NCBI GenBank assembly: GCA_035772405.1
Contig: JAYKKM010000260.1
Span: 558,001-622,000 of the forward strand
Reading direction: 5' to 3'
Length of the DNA: 64,000 nt
DNA from: Chrysogorgia sp. JL179-B06
Lineage: Eukaryota > Cnidaria > Anthozoa > Scleralcyonacea > Chrysogorgiidae
Every line of letters begins with the position of its first letter. Positions within the stretch are counted from its first letter, which is position 1. Below, piece by piece: positions 1 through 10,346 of this stretch. The notes beneath the pieces are model-generated. The model had not been told where the DNA came from. It made no database searches and saw only the letters and a list, made by a program, of their open reading frames with translations. The position numbers and the translations under genes are program-made.

Positions 1-931
1 TAGAACTTAAGAGTACAACCAGCATCCGTCAACAGTATGGAGTGAATTAAAATATCGATCGCTGGATGTCTTCTTCATAGAAGAATATACGCCGATTTAA
101 TTTAACACTGTTGGACTGGTATCTTAAGGGTACGGACCTTCATCACACTTTCTGCAAGACAGTTCAAAACAAATTATCAGTAATGACGAAAAATGTGAAA
201 ATTCGTTTTTATACAGAGGTGGCCTGGAAACTAATATGTTACCATAGCGACCACACAAAAGCAACATATTTGTTGGTTAAGTCTGCAAAGTTAGAGCTAG
301 TTTAGTCAAGCCAGTGCAAATATATGCCTTATTTTCATTTATATTTTGCGTAATTAAAAAGTTCGTAAAAGCCATTGTTCATTATTTTTAGTGCTCTTCA
401 AAAGACAATCATAACAAAATTCGTTTTGTAGGCACCTACCTTAAGCCATATGAAATCATCTAAAGTAATATTAGGCGTGATATTCGTTGATGATTGTAGA
501 TAAAATCTAATAAAATGGGAAATCCTACTCTGCAAAGCGAACTGTTATTCCCATGCAAACAGTTGGTATTTCCGCCAGTTTTAACGAGCCGACAATATAT
601 TATGTGATCATTCAGGTTTCTCAAATGATCAATTATACCAACTGCGGATTTAGGTTTATCATATCATTCAGCAAAATTCTAAATGGATGTATGTAACAAG
701 TATTCAATATATAAATCGGAGTGGCTATTCGTACTGCAGGATATAACAATATATAAGCGTTCGTTACCAATCATCCGATTTCCGGTCGACTTTGCCAAAA
801 ATAAATTTGCTTTTTCTGCTTATTTTTTCCCTTTGTGTTAGGGCTTGGGTTAGCATTTTGTTGAATTTGAGACTCCTGTACGAATAGCACTTTACAGTAT
901 CGCGTGTATAACTCGAATACAATCGCATAAG
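1..931. other. Left part of unit, no recognised gene
   Basis: AT-rich DNA repeated at 10578 and 21590, and from unit position 300 at 29137. An open frame at 111-305 on plus lacks an ATG start and resembles nothing I know. The frames at 892-1113 and 950-1159 are antisense readings of an inverted repeat and are not supported as genes. Confidence 0.5.
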
Positions 932-1425
932 GCGTATTTTTCATGAGCCGTGTCTAATACTAATATAAAGCCCGTTTTCCACTTCAACCGAATCGTACCG
1001 AAACGTAGCGTATTTCTTTGTTTTGTGAGCACTAGAGCAAACCTAATGACTTTGACACAAAAGAAAACGCTAGTTACGTTACGGTTGAAGTGGAAAACGG
1101 CCTTTTGGTTCATGCAAAATATGGTGTCTGAATCAATTAAATACGACCATTTGTATTAAGGTCGACCGTCGAGGTCGTATTATTCGACTGTGGTACGACT
1201 TTGATTCAAACGCCGTATTTTTCATCTCCCATATCTAAAGCATAACTTACACTAATATATTTTATGGTCAATTTTCATCATGACCGCCTAGTAACTAGGC
1301 CTTTCGCTTCTGCTATAGAATTTAATTATATTCAACTGTAATACACACAACGTCTGAATCAACCCTCGTTCTTTTGTCGAACCGTGGTCCAACCAATTAG
1401 TATTAGATACGGCTCATAAAAAACG
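932..1425. repeat. Composite foldback (MITE-like), copy 1
   Basis: Outer arms at 932-964 and 1396-1425 are inverted copies (gtatttttcatgagccgtgt against an imperfect complement containing gatacggctcataaaaaacg). A nested pair of perfect 19 bp arms, ccgttttccacttcaaccg, lies at 972-990 and 1082-1100. A further degenerate direct copy of the outer arm lies near 1211-1257. No ORF for a transposase is inside, which fits a non-autonomous foldback element. I did not find a clear target duplication. Confidence 0.55.
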
Positions 1426-1727
1426 CATATTTAGCTGTTAAATGGTTCATTAGATTACTGATTAGAGAATCTTTGCTCCACATTTATTTTTGAAATTTGT
1501 GAATTTGCAAGATTTGCACTTTATGTATGACTGCAGCGTGACAAAGCCAAATAGTAAATAAAGATGTAAATCGACTAGACAGGAAGGGGTCATCTTTCAT
1601 GAAGAATGCAAGTGGAATATGCTGATATAACCAAATACCGAGGATATAGCCTTGTGAAAATTAATACAAATGTAGAGAAAACGCTATTGTAATAGCCGCG
1701 AAATAATAAGTAATTTAAAATAATAAA

Positions 1728-2563
1728 TTGGCAAGGTATCCTGGACTTAATTACCTGCCGTTTGATGACTGCCATGTCTGCTTTATGTTTGAGGTTGGTC
1801 CCAGCACTATCTTGCAGTCCCTTTGCATGGGATGTTTGAAAGTAGTTAGGAATTGTAACGTACCCAAAATGCGCAGAAGATTGTGCAACATCACCCCTGC
1901 AATGGCGACTTTTGTACTGCACAGAGCATCTGTCTGTTTGTGCATAAGCTTCACATCATATCCTACATCAATTAAAAGTCAAATTTTTAATATTACTCAG
2001 TAAACTATATATTACTAATCAAACAAGATTTTATTTATTCTTACCGATCTACTTGAGATATCCATCCATGAGTTTGGTGGTCATGCTTGCAGTCGGGCGA
2101 AATTACAAAAAAGGTGTTCCGTGATAATTAATTTCTTCTGAGCTCTGTATGCCATCTACATTCATTATAGCATGTCGGTGAAGAACAGTTACATGAATTT
2201 AAGCTTGGATCTGGGAAAAATAAAGTGACTGGATCTGATCTTGCATAGTGCATGTGTAGTTCTCTGATTAGTCATGAACTGATATGGCTAGTAGGTAGAT
2301 TTTCAACTAAGTGGCTGGTTTTGCCAATTAGCTCTGAACTGATGAGGATACGTTTGAAGGATATTTTTCAGGCAAGAAAGCATTGCACCAGGGGAGGTCA
2401 ATTTATCAACTAACTTAAGCTTTTTTTCGCTTTCATTGACACCTATGACGACATACTCAAACTTTCGCCTTTTTATTTGAGGTGCAGCGTCTGTGGTATC
2501 TCCCTCTTCATCAAAACTTTCAAATCCGCAACTCCACAATTTGTGTATTTCCAAAGAATACAA
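1728..2563 (-). pseudogene. Decayed TE-derived or host gene exons, minus strand, copy 1
   Basis: Two protein-like minus-strand segments are visible. The upstream one (2563-2303) contains TDAAPQIKRRKFEYVV and ends near FRANWQNQPLS. The downstream one (1922-1728) contains QYKSRHCRGDV and NYFQTSHAKGLQDSAG, followed by a Lys/Arg-rich end. The second set of motifs resembles an invertebrate family with a QYK...H-x-K-G...D-x-x-G pattern that I associate with transposon-derived proteins; I cannot name it with certainty. The DNA between the segments holds more protein-like sequence with stops and frame changes, so this is probably a relic. Confidence 0.4.
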
Positions 2564-3024
2564 TCTGCCGCATGGTATTCCTCACTTTCCGTTTTGGGAA
2601 CAGTGTTTCATTTACCAAATCGGTTAGATGTTTGTGGACGACGTAATCTTCTGGTCGCTGAGGGAGCTATCGTCAGAATTCCATGCATGATTGAAAAGCC
2701 ATCCTGGTTTCAACATGTATGCAACACCAGCAAGAAATTCGATGTAAAAAGTCTTGAATTTCTCAAAAGTACACTGCCCCCATTTTTAATTCCAGATAAG
2801 CTTCAGTTTGCGTTTTTCCAGGATTGTTTTGGATGGAACGTTTTAGGTGTTAGTCACTTTCTGACAAGTGACTACAGTAGTCCGGGATATATCTGGGATA
2901 TATCTAGCCCAAAAATCGTGGGCAAGCTTGCAATGCTCTGTACAAATGGCATCAGATCTGGTTCTCCGTTCAGTAAAGTTCGAACAGGATTTTTTACTTT
3001 TAAGAACTTTGGTGTGAAATTTAT

Positions 3025-3510
3025 AGGAGAAAAGAGACGATATTTTTACATATTTTGCGACTAGTCAAGAAATCGTCAGAATGGCCTAACTTCGACTTCA
3101 ATAAACTTTTTCTACCACCGAGTTACGAAGATATAAATTTGGCGGTTTTGTTATTGAACATCAAGGTAAGAATCGTATGTTTTTTGTTTTTCGTATTTTT
3201 CTTTTATTAGGCGAATAAGGCTTTTCTCTGCTACTACTGGGAACTGACCTCCATGTTTACTGTATAATATTACAGATGTCGTTGTAGTCACACTGGTAGG
3301 TGAATTCGTCGGTTGAGAAGTAAAGTTGGACTGGATCACTGGAAATGTTAGACGCACACAGTCAACACAAGAAAAATGCCAACGAAGAAGCCAAATCTCT
3401 TTGCTGTTGGTGCGTTTATGAAGACAAAACGTCTTCAACAAGTACATGATGCGGTGCAGAAGGCAGTGCTTCGCGATGAGCTGAGAGAGTACTCACCGAC
3501 AACAAACTAA
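3025..3510 (+). pseudogene. Plus-strand exon-like segments, copy 1
   Basis: An open segment to 3165 ends with LPPSYEDINLAVLLLNIK and meets a consensus donor (AAG|GTAAGA at 3166). Pyrimidine-rich acceptors follow at 3210 and 3275, but neither keeps the frame without a stop. At 3376-3510 a 44-codon ATG frame begins MPTKKPNLFAVGAFM and ends REYSPTTN. I do not recognise the protein. The segments precede, on the same strand, the coding fragment that the gypsy element interrupts, so they may be exons of one decayed gene. Confidence 0.3.
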
Positions 3511-4046
3511 AAGGTTAAGATTATAAAAATTATAAATCCTAGCTGATTCAAATTTCTCTGTGGGTTTTTCTATATTTATTATTTAATATAGAAAGCGTTT
3601 CTTTCCTATAACATATTTAATTGCAATTAACATTACTCATTCATTATTCTTGGACATTCGACCTGCTCTGAGTCAATATATCAAATGATCTAATTGTTGC
3701 AGTTCTGCATGTTAATTTACATCAAGTATATATATGGGCTTTAAAATCTGGGGACATTTTGTATATCTTTGCAGGAATCACTTCCGGCTCCCTGTTTTAA
3801 CCAAGTTTAATTCCAAGAAACTGAATGGTTTCCTGGAATTGATTAGTCTGAAATTTGAAATTATATCATGGCTTATATTATGAATTGTATCATGGCATGA
3901 ATTATATCATGGCTTTGTTCTCTTCAAATAGTTGCCATATCCAAAACCATCACCGACAAGTTTTTGTTGTCAATCTCATACCAATAAAAGTACCCTAGAG
4001 AGACGAATACAAGTACCCTAGAGAGACGAATACAAGTAACATTTGA

Positions 4047-4267
4047 TGTAGCATTGTCTATACATCACATAGTGGAAGTAGAACCTTCCTGAACAAGCAA
4101 CCAGCACTTGATGGCCTGGTTGATACACTAACTAAGAAGTGCAAGTCAGACCAGTTAGGTAACTATGTATTGTCTAATGATAAACTCACTTCTTATATTA
4201 TTGCGCAAAAGCAAAAGAAAGACAGCTTTTGAAAATTCTGATGATAATGTTTTGAGAAGCATACAGG
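4047..4267 (+). pseudogene. Coding fragment 5' of gypsy element, copy 1
   Basis: This is the copy 1 version of the fragment at 32919-33144. It has lost 5 bp (gctag) near 4228, which shifts the frame just before the LTR. Confidence 0.45.
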
Positions 4268-4478
4268 TGTGACGTTCGTCAATGATAGAACTATCTGGTT
4301 ATCTTTTCCTGCATGTTATTATGTTATTATCTTGTTATGTTATCTTAATTTAGATGTTATTAGACGTTATAATAGGTTTAGTTAAAAAGGATTAATTATA
4401 TTAGTAAACTAGATTACGTAAATTAAAATGTATCCTTCCTGAGATAAGTTCGATAGGAATGACAATCATGTAACACCC
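4268..4478 (+). repeat. 5' LTR fragment, copy 1
   Basis: Matches the first 211 bp of the LTR, then jumps to gag at accc|gggg. The TATA-like and polyadenylation signals are lost. Confidence 0.9.
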
Positions 4479-5111
4479 GGGGAAGATCCATCAGTTTTTA
4501 AATGGGAATTGGAACAAATTCTCTTGAAAGCCGAACCGACAATCGAAGATGGCGCCAAGACAGCTCTATTAACCAGGCAATTTATGAGAGGATTGCCCAA
4601 GAACATAAAGATAAAGCTGCTGGAAAACGATCCGGTTCCAGACCTTCCAAAGATGTTGTCATTTGTGCAAAGATACCGTGCCATCCAAGATTATACAAGT
4701 GACTGCAACGCCACAACAGCGTCAGGGGGTGAAGGCAACGCCAACGGCGGAAACAACTCGTCCGAGCTAACTCACTTGGTGGCTCTCGTCTCCGACATGG
4801 CTGTGAAGCAGCAACAGATGGAGGAAAAAGTCACTCGCCTGGGCGAAAACCAAGTTGAACAACGCCAACGAGGTGGAAGACCCTTTCAACCACAGGCCGC
4901 CCATCGCCAGCGCAGAGGTCCCACTCAAGGGTCATGTTTCGCTTGTGGTCAGAGAGGACACTTTGCCAGAGATTGTAATAATCTCACTCCGTCGTCCACA
5001 AGTGCACCAAACGCGAACGGAGCCCGATGCTACCAATGCGGAGGACTTGGACACTTCGCACGAGACTGTGGCAACCATTTAAACGACCAAGGGGTGGCTC
5101 GAAAAGTCTAG
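4479..5111 (+). pseudogene. gag: gag remnant, copy 1
   Basis: Retains the C-terminal two thirds with both CCHC knuckles. The start codon and first 90 or so codons are deleted by the LTR-gag fusion. Confidence 0.88.
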
Positions 5112-7691
5112 GCGGCAATGCAGTTCACCCCGATGTAAGTTCTTCTAATTTGGAGTTTTTTATCTAATATTCCTGCCCAACCATTTGTCAAATGTTATGT
5201 CGATGGCGTAGAAGTTGACGCTTTAATAGATACTGGTTCAATGAGAACTTTTATTAGTGATAGAATTCAAACAATTATTGATCTAGAGAACGCTAAATTG
5301 GACACGTCTGTGTCAGAACGTTGTATTTCTATTACGGGTGGTAGTTTAAATATCTTAGGTCGCATGTCAGCGACAGTAAAGTTTTCGAAAAGTAAGAAGG
5401 TCTACGAAGGAAAATTTTTAGTTAGCACTAACATTAGCTATGACTGCGTGCTGGGCTGGGATTTTCTCGTTCACCATCGTTTAGATTTACGTGGGGAAAT
5501 AATTAAGGGGAATAGGTCGTACCTGTTAGTTGGGCCTCACGGGAAAACGCTGGTTGGTGCAGTTTGCACATCATCCGGCAAAGGGAGCGTATCTGGGGTT
5601 CTTGAGGTAATTCCTGAGACCACTGAAACTCGCACTTTCTCTGCTGGCGACACGGTGCTCCTCGCCCAGTCTCATTTAAAGGCACCAATTTTTGTGAGTT
5701 TTGAAGATGACGTGATTGTACAAGGTAGATCAGAAATTATAGTTGAGGGTAGGTTACTTAAATCTACCACGTTCGATACGGGCATGGTTTCACCTCTACG
5801 ACGTACCAACGACAAAACGAACGAACAAACCAGTTATCATGTCGCGCATGTTGTTGTTAACCCAGAAGGGCGCCGTGTCCCTGTTCGAATCCTAAATACC
5901 CTTGATGAAGCAATAGAGTTAAATCGTGGCAGTAAAATTGCAGAATTTATACCGCTAGTTGCTTCAATTAGTAAACAAAAGAGCGCATGTTGCGGAATAG
6001 TTTCTACCGAAACCGGAGCTGATTTTAAGGCAAAGGCTGCCAGTAAAATCAATTCATCTTTAGGTACGAAAGATCGGGATCAGGTCTTAGACCTCTTGTC
6101 GGAGTATTCGGACGTTTTTATGGAAACCTTAGGACACACCAATGTCGTTACGCATAAAATAAACACAGGTGATAGCCCCCCAATTCGACATCGCCCTCGC
6201 CGTTTACCGTATGCACACCGAGATGAGGCGGAGCGACAGATTGACGAAATGTTGGCTCAGGGTGTAATTCGGCATAGCACGAGTCCGTGGTAGAGTCCAA
6301 TTGTGCTAGTTAAAAAGCGCAACGGCGAGTTTAGATTTTGTGTCGATTACCGCAAGCTAAATCAAGTTACTCAAAATGATTCGCACCCACTCCCGAATAT
6401 CGCTGATATTCTCGATTCCTTGGGCAACGCACGGTATTTCTCAACTCTTGATTTAAGAAACGGCTACTGGCAAATATTCATAGACCCTAAAGATCGACCC
6501 AAAAGCGCTTTTGTTACCAGTTCCGGCCTATTTGAATTTAACAGAATGAGTTTTGGTCTTAAAACAGCCCCGGCCACCTTTCAACGAGCAATGGAAATTG
6601 TGTTAGCTGGATTAAAGTTCGATACTTGTTTGTGTTACTTAGACGATGTAATTTGTTTTGGACGAGATATACACGAACACAACAACCGGCTGGGGGCAAT
6701 CCTTCATCGCTTTAGATCGCATAACCTGCGGGTTAAATTGTGTAAGTGCCAATTTGCCGCCACCGAAGTTTCATTTTTAGGTCACCGAGTTTCGCAACAA
6801 GGGGTAAGCCCAGACCCAGGAAAGGTCACCGCGATAAGAAACATCCCCAGGCTAACATGCGTTAAAGTGGTTCGTAGTTTCCTAGGGCTCGCAGGATACT
6901 ATAGGCGGTTTATTAAGAATTTCGCGACGCTAGCTGCGCCGCTAACCAAATTAACCACAAAAGAGGCAAGTGAACGCCCGTTTACTTGGACAGACGAATG
7001 CGAGGCATCATTTGTTCGACTCAAAAACCAACTCTGTACCGCGCCTGTTCTTGCGTACCCTAAATTCGATCGTATGTTTACGCTATATACGGACGCCTCC
7101 GATTTCGGTTTGGGAGTCGTATTATCTCAGGAAGACGATCACGGTGCCGAACGCGTAGTCGCTTATGCATCCAGAGCACTGTCGGATCGCGAACGCAAAT
7201 ATACCACAACAGAGAAAGAAGCCTTAGCAATTCACTACGGAACAGAGCATTTTCGTTTATATCTCCTAGGACATCATTTTAAGATTGTTACAGACCACAG
7301 TGCGCTTAAGTGGCTGTCTAGTATTGAGCCTAAGGGGCGGATAGCGCGTTGGATAATGGACCTGCAAGAATTTCAATTTTCCGTGGAACATCGGGCCGGA
7401 AAAATCCATCAGAACGCAGATGCATTATCTCGACTAATAACGCCTAAAAGCGAGTACCCGACTTCTGATATCTCTTGTGCAGTAAAATCGTTCAACAAGT
7501 TTTATGTCACTCCTCACAAAGTCTGTCAGGCTGCGTTACGCGGTCTCTTAATTCTTCTCCAATTATTTCAACTACTTCCGTCACGCCAATCTTTTCGCAG
7601 TATTTTCTGCCCAAACAATGTCACGAATGTACGACCAGATGTCGTCTACAATACCATTCCGCAGAAAATAGCAGTGCGAAATCTCTCGTGA
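5084..7691 (+). pseudogene. pol: pol (protease-RT-RNase H) with frameshift and stop, copy 1
   Basis: Same domain order as 34389-37007. One extra T in the run at about 5160-5166 puts the protease in the gag frame, cancelling the -1 arrangement, and TAG at 6291-6293 cuts between the protease linker and RT. DTG, YLDD and RNase H motifs are otherwise intact. Confidence 0.88.
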
Positions 7692-8433
7692 TGAGACTCC
7701 GGACAAATCCTGTTTAATTGCGATCAATCCGACACTTAACTTAGACGCTCAACGACAGGATAAGGATATCGCGTTACTTATCGCCCACAAAGAACATGGT
7801 AAGGACAGGCCAACCTTTCACGAATGGAAGTCGAATTCAACTTTACGCAATCTTTGGCACAACTACGATCGTTTGTTTTTGCGAAATGATTTACTCGTTC
7901 GGTCAAAACAAGTGCGCTCTCCCCATCCGGACTACGCACTGGTCATACCACATTCTCTGGTACCCGAAATACTGAAAGGCGTGCACGATAGCCCCTTCTG
8001 CGGTCACTTAGGTGTCACACGGACAGAAGAGAGAATTCGACAACGATTCTACTGGCCAGGTATCCGGAATTCCGTTGTCACCTACATTAAGCATTGCACC
8101 ACTTGCCACGAGCGAAAATCTCCTACCAACCTTGTTAAGGCCCCAATGCAAACGATCGAAGTAGGTGAACCATTTTCGTTTTGGGCTCTCGATTACATGG
8201 GACCAATTTCTGAAACTTCCAGGGGAAATAAACACATTCTTGTCGTGACGGACCATTTTACCAAGTGGTGTGAAGCCTTCCCCACCAAAGATCAGAAAGC
8301 GTCTACCGTTGCACACACACTCGTAAGTAAAATTTTCTCGCGTTTTGGACCCCCTGTAGTCTTACACTCCGATCAACGCGCCAACTTCGAGAGTAACTTA
8401 CTACACGAAATTTGTGATATTATGAACGCCAAA
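7672..8433 (+). pseudogene. pol: Integrase, truncated, copy 1
   Basis: Zinc domain and the first two catalytic Asp are present. After the gatattatg sequence it has lost about 55 bp, retains aacgccaaa, and then changes to unrelated DNA. The catalytic Glu and GPY region are absent. Confidence 0.85.
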
Positions 8434-8544
8434 GAAATGATGATGGGGGACCTTAACATGAAGAATGCTAAACAAATCAAGCTGTTGGAAGAACAGACAG
8501 GGGTAAATTTGGATCATTACCACAAACTAAAGATCGGAAATTAA
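8434..8544 (+). other. Short ORF tail fused to truncated integrase, copy 1
   Basis: After the element sequence aacgccaaa the frame continues for 36 codons (EMMMGDLNMKNAKQIKLLEE to the TAA at 8544). The piece looks protein-like and charged, possibly the C-terminus of a captured gene. I do not recognise it. Fusion to the integrase frame may be accidental. Confidence 0.4.
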
Positions 8545-8907
8545 CTTTGAGATCAAACGATTTATTTTAAAACATTTACGACTGTTCTATGTATTTCAAG
8601 CGGAGTCTCGAACAATACAACAGACCTATCCATCGTTGCTCTTTGCAACGTGAGGCAAACGATAACCCGATCAACAAGAAAACAAATAAAACAAATGTTT
8701 TACCGGCCATGTTGTATTAAACGTCCGTTTTTATAAAAAATAAAAAAAAACCCACATTCTGTACAGCGGTCCTCGGAGACGTAGTGTAAAGTAAACTGAA
8801 AAATCGCGTGCGGTATCACGTGTAATCTTCACCTTGGACATGGACTTTGCCCTTGACCCTAGGTCGTAAAAGTGCGAAACTCATATAATCCGACAGTTCG
8901 TGCCAGG
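8545..8907. other. Spacer upstream of the bZIP-like ORF
   Basis: AT-rich with two poly-A tracts near 8735-8750. No gene seen. It would contain the promoter of the bZIP-like ORF if that is expressed; cacgtg-like cacgtgtaa lies at 8817. The same stretch is at 19566-19919. Confidence 0.4.
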
Positions 8908-9350
8908 ATGGAAGCGAAAAAACAACGGCGGGACGTAGAGAAATCCAGAAGGTATAGAAAGAAGAGGACAGAAAAGCTCGCCAAGTACAGAGCTTTCTAC
9001 TACTTTGTACTTCGCGAGAACCAGGAACTGGTGGTTCGGTTCGAGTCGGAGTATGGGAAAAAAAAGATACGGCAGAAGGCGTCTCCAAAAACAGTTTGGA
9101 CATGGACTGGTTGAACGAGCTTCCGAACCTAGATCTGGAGCCGGAACTGGTGGTTCGGTTCGAGTCGGAGTATGGGGAAAAAAAAGATACGGCAGAAGGC
9201 GGCTCCGAAAACAAAAAAGATACGGCAGAAGGCGGCTCCGAAAACAAAAAAGATACGGCAGAAGGCGGCTCCGAAAACAGTTTGGACATGGACTGGTTGG
9301 ACGAGCTTCCGAACCTAGATCTGTTACAAAACATGGGCTTTGACTTTTAG
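8908..9350 (+). CDS. bZIP-like protein with acidic repeats, frame interrupted, copy 1
   Basis: From ATG at 8908 a strongly basic stretch (KKQRRDVEKSRRYRKKRTEK) is followed by a short hydrophobic helix ending VLRENQELVVRF, where L-x-E-N-x-x-L is typical of bZIP zippers. At 9058-9068 GGG plus eight A takes the frame out to a stop at 9114. The repeated downstream version has GGGG plus eight A and stays in the other frame, through three 11-residue KKDTAEGGSEN repeats and two LDMDWL-x-ELPNLDL motifs to MGFDF and TAG at 9350. Acidic-hydrophobic motifs like these occur in transcription activation domains. One missing G thus separates DNA-binding and activation parts. Family assignment is by pattern only. 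Confidence 0.45.
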
Positions 9351-9468
9351 ACGTCAAGATAAAAAACCCTCCGAAAACAGTTTGGACATGGACTGGTTGG
9401 ACGAGCTTCCGAACCTAGATCTGTTACAAAACATGGGCTTTGACTTTTAGACGTCAAGATAAAAAAAC
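9181..9468 (+). repeat. Nested short tandem repeats at the end of the bZIP-like ORF, copy 1
   Basis: Three 33 bp repeats (KKDTAEGGSEN codons) are followed by an exact-looking 100 bp tandem duplication (9269-9368 and 9369-9468) that includes the last 27 or so codons, the stop and part of the 3' UTR. A longer repeat of the ELVVRFESEYG region lies upstream (9025 and 9145). The same set recurs at 20193-20480. Confidence 0.75.
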
Positions 9469-9815
9469 CCTGCTCTTTTAAGAGCCACCACATTTTATAA
9501 AAGAATAAAAACGTAATACCCAGCGTTTTTTTCCCCCTCTTTTGTAACGATATAAAGATTTGAATGAAATAAAACATATGAGTTAACAGGATTTAACTTT
9601 ATTTAAAAACACACTATAGTCTTTTCAACTTACAAAGCTGGTTTCCAAAAGAGGTGTGTTATATAGAAATTACATAAAATAAAAAGCAAGCATGCAGAAA
9701 ACTAAACTAATTTAGTAACTAAAATTTCAATCATGTACCACGGTTCTTAAAATCTCTAAGACTATGTGCACACAGTAATTTTCCGAGGGTTTTCGCGATT
9801 GTTTTGTATTGATCT

Positions 9816-10346
9816 TTAAAGATTCTTTTGCATCCACAGCCCGTACGCTTCCACTTCCACTTTGGGGCAATGCTGATAGGCGTTGAAGGAGATGTGGTTA
9901 CCACAGGTTTCCAGCCAGATAAGTTGGCCAAATAGTTTTTCAGCTTTGGGACAGCCGAAGCATTCCAGATTTACGGACGGAATGTCAAGGTCTGCCAACA
10001 GGTCTTTCTCGTAGTGTCCGCCCTTGTAAGCAATGGTAGAGCTTAGGTTTTTCCGTGTTTTACTGTAAAAACTCGCTACAATTGCCTCCAAATCTGAAAT
10101 TGGGAATGCTTCAGTGCCCCGAGGCACTCCAAACGGTAATTTATGGATGCGTTTTTGAACATATTTACAGGTCTTCTTATCCTTTTGGGCGAGGTCGTCC
10201 CAGCTCACACCGATGTCAAAAAAGAAGGACTGGGATGTAGTGTCTCCGACATTCAGTAGACCCAACTCCTTACAGAGAAATATGTTCTCTACATAATACC
10301 CGTCCATATCTATGACTGCTATGATATCCTCTGGCTGGCAATGCAT
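9816..10346 (-). CDS. DEDDh exonuclease-like (RNase H fold) protein, copy 1
   Basis: 176 codons, ATG at 10346, convergent with the bZIP-like ORF. Three motifs fit a DnaQ/DEDDh exonuclease: D-x-D near residue 13 (AVIDMDGYY), a central GGHYEKDLL with Asp, and a C-terminal HCPKVEVEA that parallels the H-x4-D/E motif. A CFGCPKAEKL stretch and late Cys/His residues could bind metal. I recall related proteins of unknown role in cnidarian genomes. Substrate is unknown. A TTTATT sequence near 9600 could give its polyadenylation signal on the minus strand. It is intact in both copies that contain it. Confidence 0.5.
   Translation of the reverse strand: MHCQPEDIIAVIDMDGYYVENIFLCKELGLLNVGDTTSQSFFFDIGVSWDDLAQKDKKTCKYVQKRIHKLPFGVPRGTEAFPISDLEAIVASFYSKTRKNLSSTIAYKGGHYEKDLLADLDIPSVNLECFGCPKAEKLFGQLIWLETCGNHISFNAYQHCPKVEVEAYGLWMQKNL

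Larger units (their letters stand above)
4268..8433 (+). mobile_element. Ty3/gypsy retrotransposon, damaged, copy 1
   Basis: A truncated 5' LTR (4268-4478) joins directly to the middle of gag. The gag N-terminus, PBS and about 430 bp are lost compared with copy 2. An extra T near 5165 shifts the protease frame, TAG at 6291-6293 interrupts pol before RT, and integrase ends at 8433 before its catalytic Glu. There is no 3' LTR. It cannot be autonomous. Confidence 0.9.

Noticed and set aside
892..1159. Opposed ORFs of 73 and 69 codons
   Set aside because: Both come from the inverted repeat 972-1100 and read nearly the same DNA on opposite strands.
2477..3064. 195-codon plus-strand ORF, repeated in each unit
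   Set aside because: Copy 3 has a one-base insertion and copy 4 an in-frame stop. The minus strand of the same DNA carries protein-like segments, so this frame is probably a shadow.
3151..3447. 98-codon minus-strand ORF, repeated in each unit
   Set aside because: It overlaps a splice-like region and the 44-codon plus frame, has no motif, and its Thr/Ser/Val composition looks like antisense reading.
5837..6052. Antisense ORFs within gag and pol (also 8008-8316, 34807-34992 and others)
   Set aside because: They are shadows of the long pol and integrase frames, which carry the conserved motifs.
9096..9350. Treating the acidic-repeat ORF as an independent gene
   Set aside because: It has no upstream start context of its own and continues the frame expected after the bZIP-like region if one G were present, so it was merged with that feature.
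8816..9357. Minus-strand ORFs of 172 and 158 codons rich in SFLFSEPPSAV-type repeats
   Set aside because: Their repeats are antisense images of the KKDTAEGGSEN repeats; the plus strand has the bZIP-like basic region and acidic motifs.
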